A stretch of 25,508 bases of DNA from CAYUNT01 sp964446285 (GTDB lineage Bacteria; Sumerlaeota; Sumerlaeia; SLMS01; CAYUNT01): assembly GCA_964446285.1 (NCBI GenBank), contig CAYUNT010000047.1:1-25508 (forward strand), read 5' to 3'. How positions within the stretch are numbered: the first letter of the stretch is position 1; each line of letters starts with the position of its first letter. The translations under genes were made by a program, and so were the position numbers. Shown here piece after piece: positions 21,950 to 25,508 of the stretch. The notes beneath the pieces were generated by a model, which saw nothing but the letters and a program-made list of their open reading frames with translations, did not search any database and was not told the origin of the DNA.

Positions 21950-24613
21950 ATGGGCAAGGAATTGGGTGTTTTCGTGCAGGAGCAAAAGGGAGTTCTGGGA
22001 GAAAATGAAACAGGAAACGAAGAGGCCAGGGGAACAAGCGGGAATCCGAAGAAAAGCGACGGGGCGGGCATTTTAGCGAACGCGCTGGCGTGTCTGCAGG
22101 TCTTTCTGTTGGCGGCGTCTGTGGGCCGGGCGGAGGTTCAGACCACCAAACTGCTTTCACCCCAGCCGTGGACCGGAACTCGATTTGGGTCTGCCGTTGC
22201 GATTGACGGCGCGCAGCTGGCGGTTGGCGCGCCTACAACAGGGCCTTTTCCTGTGATTGGTTCAGTAACCCTGTATGAACTAAATTCGGAGGGCGCATGG
22301 CAGCGGACCGTCATCCTCACTCCCCCTTCGCCGCAAGGCCAGGAAATGGCCGGGATGTCGGTTGCCCTGGATGCTCCGTATTTGCTGGTGGGCACGCCAG
22401 GGACGAATTATCGCGCTGGCGGGGCGCTTATCTATTCGCTGGACAATCCTACTTCGAAGCCTGCGGCGCTGACTCCTTGGAGCGCTTCTGGCCCGAGCCA
22501 GTATGGCAATGCGGTGACCCTCGATGGAGGCGTGGCGGTTTTGGGATCGGCGGGAAGCAGTTACTCAACCCTCCCCCTGGCCGTGTTTGAGCATCGCGGA
22601 GCGGGACTGGGGGGCTGGGAACGCGTGGCGGAACTTGGACCTAAGGGGGCGGCCAATTCCAAGCATTTTGGAATGTCGGTGGGAGTCAGCGGTTACACGG
22701 TAATCGCAGGCGCTTATGATGACGGCCCCTCGATGGAAAACCTTTGCGGTGCGGCGTATATTTTCGACCGCAATACGAATGGTGGCTGGAGCCAGACCGC
22801 GCGCCTGCTGCCCTCGGACGGCGCGCCGGGCGACTGGTTTGGCCAGTCGGTGGCCATTTCGGGTAATGTGGCGCTGGTGGGCGCGCCGATGAAGGCAGTG
22901 GCGGGCGAAGAGGCAGGTGAAAAGGCGGGCAGCGGGCAGGCCTCCAGCGGCACTGTGTATGTGTTCGAGCGTGATTTGAACACGACCTGGACTCAGACAG
23001 CGGTTCTGACTGTGCCCGATCAACCGACCGTTCGGCAGTTCGGATATTCTGTGTCGCTGCGCGGATCGATAGCCGTAGTGACGTCGTTTCAGGGCGAAGG
23101 GGCCTCGGACTCGGCGTCCACACAGGGGCTTGCATTTGTGTTCCGCCGCCAGGCGGATGGCACTTGGGAGCGGGTGGCGGTTCTGGCGGGCGATCAATCG
23201 CCGAAAGACGACTGGTATGGATGGTCGTGCGCGGCGGGACACACGCAAGTGGCAGTTGGCGCGCCACGTGACCAGGTCAATGTGGGCGCGGCCTATGTCT
23301 ATAACCTCGTCTCGCCGGTTCACCCGGTTGCTGCGCCAACACCATTGATTTCAACTTTGGCGCCGAGCGATCCTGACAATGCGGGCTATTTCGGGGGTGC
23401 TGTAGATATGAAAGGCCCGCATCTCCTCGTGGGGGCAAGATGGGCAAGCGCCTTGTATCCCTATGCGGGCAGCGCGTATCTGTTTGAGTGGCTTCAGCCG
23501 GGCAGCTGGGAGCAGATAGCGAAGCTGGCGGTTTCGGATGTTGCGACTTCTGGCGCGGAGATGGGCGCTGCTGTGGCGTTAGGGGGAGATGACCTGGTGG
23601 CACTTGGCGCCCCGTATTATGAAAGAGGCGCTCAGGCAACCGGTGCGGTGTTTCTATTTAGGCCCGGTGAGCAGGGGGTGTGGGAGGAGGCCGCGCGGCT
23701 GCTTCCGGATGACAAACCCCAGGGCCAGCGCTTTGGTTCCGCAGTTGCCATCTGCGGAGATGAAATGCTTGTTGGCGCGCCAAGAGGCGGGTGGGGCACA
23801 GGCGCGGCCTTTTTCTTCCGCCGCGGCGCGGATGGACAGTGGACGCAGGCATCGCGAGTTGTTCCTGGCGATTCTGTCATTCGCTTCGAATTCGGCACCT
23901 CCGTGGCGCTGGAAGACTCTATCGCTCTGATTGGGGCGCCGAACAGCACGCTTCCCAGCCAGTCGGCGGCCTTCATTTTCGAACGCGCTCCAGAAGGACA
24001 ATGGAAACAGAAAACCATATTGCAGATTCCTGCATACTACGATGTTGGCGGGCTGGGAAGGTCCGTTGCGCTGGATGGCAGACGGGCGATTGTCGGGGCT
24101 TTCAACGTCACAAGCAATCGCGGCGCATCCTATGTGTTCGAGCGGGATGAGCAAGGCGGCTGGAATCTTGTTTCACGGGTTGTTGGTTATCCATTTAGCA
24201 GCAACGGTTTCGGTTTTTCTGTGGATATTCAAGATCAGCTAATCGCCACGGGCGCGTTTTTGGAAAATAGTCGCGGCGCAGCTTATCTGCATCAAGTGGA
24301 GCCGGGAGGATGCTGGGAGCGCATCTTCCGTTTCGAGACACTTTCCAATAACTCACAACCCATGTTTGGCCGTTCGGTGGCGCTGGATTACGGACGCCTA
24401 GCGGTCGGAAGTGTGTTTGATACTCTCAGCCCCGATGAAAAAAAGGCGTATGGAAAGGTGTATGTGTATGAATTTCTGGATCACATTGGCCGCTACGAGG
24501 CCGCGCGCGTGATTAATGGCGGCGATAGCGGCGCTCCGGTCTCCATGCTCGACGCCAATGGTGATGGCATAGTGGACACAGCCGATATTGTCCGGATGGA
24601 AATTGTTCCCTGA
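21950..24613 (+). CDS. Secreted FG-GAP beta-propeller protein with dockerin-like end
   Basis: The 887-residue product begins with an unusually long hydrophilic stretch (~45 residues) before a hydrophobic signal segment (ILANALACLQVFLLAASVGRA), suggesting Sec export with an extended n-region. The rest is 14 FG-GAP repeats of ~50-60 residues, each opening with an (x)FGxSVAIDGxxLxVGAP-like strand and closing with a YVFER..xGxWxxxxxL strand. Fourteen blades fit two seven-bladed propellers, as in integrin alpha-type folds. Blade 5 has a Glu/Gly/Ala-rich loop insertion (AVAGEEAGEKAGSG). The last 20 residues hold DANGDGIVDTADIV, a single dockerin/EF-hand-like calcium loop; a complete dockerin has two. 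It is probably an extracellular binding or surface protein. It is flanked by a terminator and a palindromic element. Confidence 0.88.
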   Translation: MGKELGVFVQEQKGVLGENETGNEEARGTSGNPKKSDGAGILANALACLQVFLLAASVGRAEVQTTKLLSPQPWTGTRFGSAVAIDGAQLAVGAPTTGPFPVIGSVTLYELNSEGAWQRTVILTPPSPQGQEMAGMSVALDAPYLLVGTPGTNYRAGGALIYSLDNPTSKPAALTPWSASGPSQYGNAVTLDGGVAVLGSAGSSYSTLPLAVFEHRGAGLGGWERVAELGPKGAANSKHFGMSVGVSGYTVIAGAYDDGPSMENLCGAAYIFDRNTNGGWSQTARLLPSDGAPGDWFGQSVAISGNVALVGAPMKAVAGEEAGEKAGSGQASSGTVYVFERDLNTTWTQTAVLTVPDQPTVRQFGYSVSLRGSIAVVTSFQGEGASDSASTQGLAFVFRRQADGTWERVAVLAGDQSPKDDWYGWSCAAGHTQVAVGAPRDQVNVGAAYVYNLVSPVHPVAAPTPLISTLAPSDPDNAGYFGGAVDMKGPHLLVGARWASALYPYAGSAYLFEWLQPGSWEQIAKLAVSDVATSGAEMGAAVALGGDDLVALGAPYYERGAQATGAVFLFRPGEQGVWEEAARLLPDDKPQGQRFGSAVAICGDEMLVGAPRGGWGTGAAFFFRRGADGQWTQASRVVPGDSVIRFEFGTSVALEDSIALIGAPNSTLPSQSAAFIFERAPEGQWKQKTILQIPAYYDVGGLGRSVALDGRRAIVGAFNVTSNRGASYVFERDEQGGWNLVSRVVGYPFSSNGFGFSVDIQDQLIATGAFLENSRGAAYLHQVEPGGCWERIFRFETLSNNSQPMFGRSVALDYGRLAVGSVFDTLSPDEKKAYGKVYVYEFLDHIGRYEAARVINGGDSGAPVSMLDANGDGIVDTADIVRMEIVP

Positions 24614-24619
24614 GCCGCG

Positions 24620-24640
24620 CCTGATAAAATCAGGGTTTCT
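24620..24640 (+). terminator. Probable terminator of the FG-GAP gene
   Basis: CCTGAT-AAA-ATCAGG is a six-pair stem beginning seven bases after the stop codon and followed by GTTTCTAT. The stem is short, so it may work weakly or together with the adjoining palindromic element. Confidence 0.5.
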
Positions 24641-24795
24641 ATCATTCGCCTCGCGATTTATCGCGAGGTCGGAAAAGAACAAATTCTCGCCAACCGTTTC
24701 AACGGTTTGCTTTTGACGCAACAGGGAAACCATTGAAATGGTTCTTCCGTTTATTTGGTTCTCGATACCTCGCGATTAATTGCGAGGCGAATGAT
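24641..24795. repeat. Composite palindromic element, full copy with inverted ends
   Basis: Four hairpins lie in symmetric order: 24649-24668 (CCTCGCGA-TTTA-TCGCGAGG), 24692-24707 (AACCGT-TTCA-ACGGTT), 24728-24743 (AACCAT-TGAA-ATGGTT) and 24768-24787 (CCTCGCGA-TTAA-TTGCGAGG). The outer 28 bases on each side, starting ATCATTCGCCTCGC, are inverted repeats with only two mismatches. Compared with the 6216-6375 copy the stems differ but remain paired and the inner loops are conserved. Confidence 0.88.
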
Positions 24796-24880
24796 AGAAT
24801 GACAGAATGGCCGAGTCTTTATCCCATCCATGCCGCATTGGATTGTATCTGCCGCTTCCTGCGCTGACGGATTGTGCCGC

Positions 24881-24909
24881 TTGATTTCGGCGCGAAACTT
24901 GCATAAAAT
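24881..24909 (+). promoter_or_regulatory. Predicted sigma-70-like promoter for the DoxX gene
   Basis: TTGATT (24881-24886) and TAAAAT (24904-24909) are separated by exactly 17 bases. It is the best promoter match in the window. Transcription would start near 24916 and leave a leader of about 108 bases. Confidence 0.6.
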
Positions 24910-24923
24910 GATTTCCAGAAGGG

Positions 24924-24950
24924 GCGGATGGGATGCATTGCTCCATCCGC
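24924..24950 (+). other. Hairpin in the predicted DoxX leader
   Basis: GCGGATGG (24924-24931) pairs with CCATCCGC (24943-24950) around an 11-base loop, just after the predicted transcription start. No T run follows, so it is not a terminator. It could be a 5' stabiliser or a regulatory leader. Confidence 0.45.
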
Positions 24951-25023
24951 AGCCCTATCGAATGTTCCGCTGGCCGCGCCCGGACGCGGAGGATGATAAT
25001 TCGTCCAATGGAGGTTTATCCCC

Positions 25024-25485
25024 ATGTTCTTTCGCTGGCTGGATAAATATCGCGAGGTGGGATTGTTGATTCTTCGCGTGGGAATCGGCATCGCCTTTAT
25101 GTTTCATGGAGTGCCCAAGTTGATCGGTGGACCGGAATTATGGGCCAAAGTCGGCAGCGCAATGTCGGCCATCGGCCTCGGATTCACGCCGCCCACGTTT
25201 TTCGGGCTTATGGCGGCGCTTTCCGAAGCGGGCGGCGGATTGCTTCTGGCGCTTGGATTGTTTGCGCGGCCCGCCTCCGCATTTATGTTTTTCACCATGT
25301 TTGTTGCGACGGCCATGCATATTCACGGCGGACAAGATTACACAGTCTATTCGCATCCGCTCAAAATGGCGATTGTTTTTGCCTCGCTGATTCTTATCGG
25401 TCCGGGCCGTTTCAGCCTCGATGAGTGGATTGCGGGAAGAATGGCGAAGAAAACCGGGAGCAACAGGAACATGGTGCCCCTTTGA
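25024..25485 (+). CDS. DoxX-family membrane protein
   Basis: This 153-residue protein has four hydrophobic segments (about 13-30, 55-75, 80-100 and 112-130) and the DoxX family text: LLILRVGIGIAFMFHGVPKLIGG near the start, FGLMAALSEAGGGLLLALGLFARPAS in the middle and MHIHGGQDYTVYSHPLKMA later. DoxX relatives are small integral membrane proteins linked to redox stress or quinone-related functions; the exact role here is unknown. TGGAGG (25009-25014) lies nine bases before the ATG. It appears to be transcribed alone from the predicted promoter at 24881-24909. The window ends 23 bases after its stop. Confidence 0.9.
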   Translation: MFFRWLDKYREVGLLILRVGIGIAFMFHGVPKLIGGPELWAKVGSAMSAIGLGFTPPTFFGLMAALSEAGGGLLLALGLFARPASAFMFFTMFVATAMHIHGGQDYTVYSHPLKMAIVFASLILIGPGRFSLDEWIAGRMAKKTGSNRNMVPL

Positions 25486-25508
25486 TTTAGGATTATTGCA
25501 TATATCCT

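Noticed and set aside
24641..24795. Possible CRISPR array
   Set aside because: The repeats are hairpins with varied stems in symmetric order and irregular spacing, not identical direct repeats with constant spacers, and no cas gene is near.
24830..25069. 79-codon plus-strand frame before the DoxX gene
   Set aside because: It overlaps the predicted promoter, leader hairpin and start of DoxX, has no ribosome binding site and no family resemblance.

Overview
The window is GC-rich bacterial chromosomal DNA with tightly packed genes, many joined by 4-base ATGA stop/start overlaps, and a few intergenic stretches full of short hairpin and tandem repeats. The gene set is a GldA/GldF/GldG-type ABC module, a GH172 lipoprotein, a phosphodiester-glycosidase exoprotein, an FG-GAP propeller protein with a dockerin-like C-terminal end, and an FHA-GAF-PAS histidine kinase. 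This set, plus the heavy load of short palindromic repeats, suggests a deep-branching Gram-negative lineage near the PVC/FCB groups (for example Planctomycetota, Sumerlaeota, Hydrogenedentota or Lentisphaerota). That placement is inference; there is no rRNA or other decisive marker here.

Layout. Bases 1-549 hold no convincing gene. Bases 550-6020 (+) are a four-gene translationally coupled operon: ABC ATPase, ABC-2 permease, GldG-like auxiliary protein and a DUF4340 protein. Bases 6021-6515 are a repeat-rich gap with heptamer repeats, a terminator, a composite palindromic element and nonamer repeats. Bases 6516-7259 (+) encode a YihX-type HAD phosphatase with a repeat-derived in-frame insertion. 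Bases 7424-10275 (+) encode tyrosyl-tRNA synthetase coupled by ATGA to a group II PLP-dependent decarboxylase, whose stop codon lies inside a copy of the palindromic repeat. Bases 10404-12011 (+) encode an M20 dipeptidase.

On the minus strand, 15773-12029 carries a soluble FHA/GAF/PAS histidine kinase, its NarL-type response regulator and a DUF167 (YggU) protein, overlapping in that order and with a plausible promoter of their own. Bases 21368-15948 (minus) carry a three-gene envelope/polysaccharide operon: secreted phosphodiester glycosidase-like protein, GH172 lipoprotein and a glycosyltransferase-methyltransferase fusion. A divergent region with three hairpin repeats separates it from a plus-strand secreted protein (21950-24613) with 14 FG-GAP blades. 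The window closes with another palindromic element and a DoxX-family membrane protein with a good predicted promoter.

The most unusual signal is the repeats. There are at least two distinct hairpin families. In one, stems change with compensatory substitutions while a TGAA/TTCA-type tetraloop is kept. There are also 9-base and 7-base tandem repeats. Members of these families have entered genes in frame (ABC ATPase tail, DUF4340 protein, HAD phosphatase) or form the end of a gene (decarboxylase).
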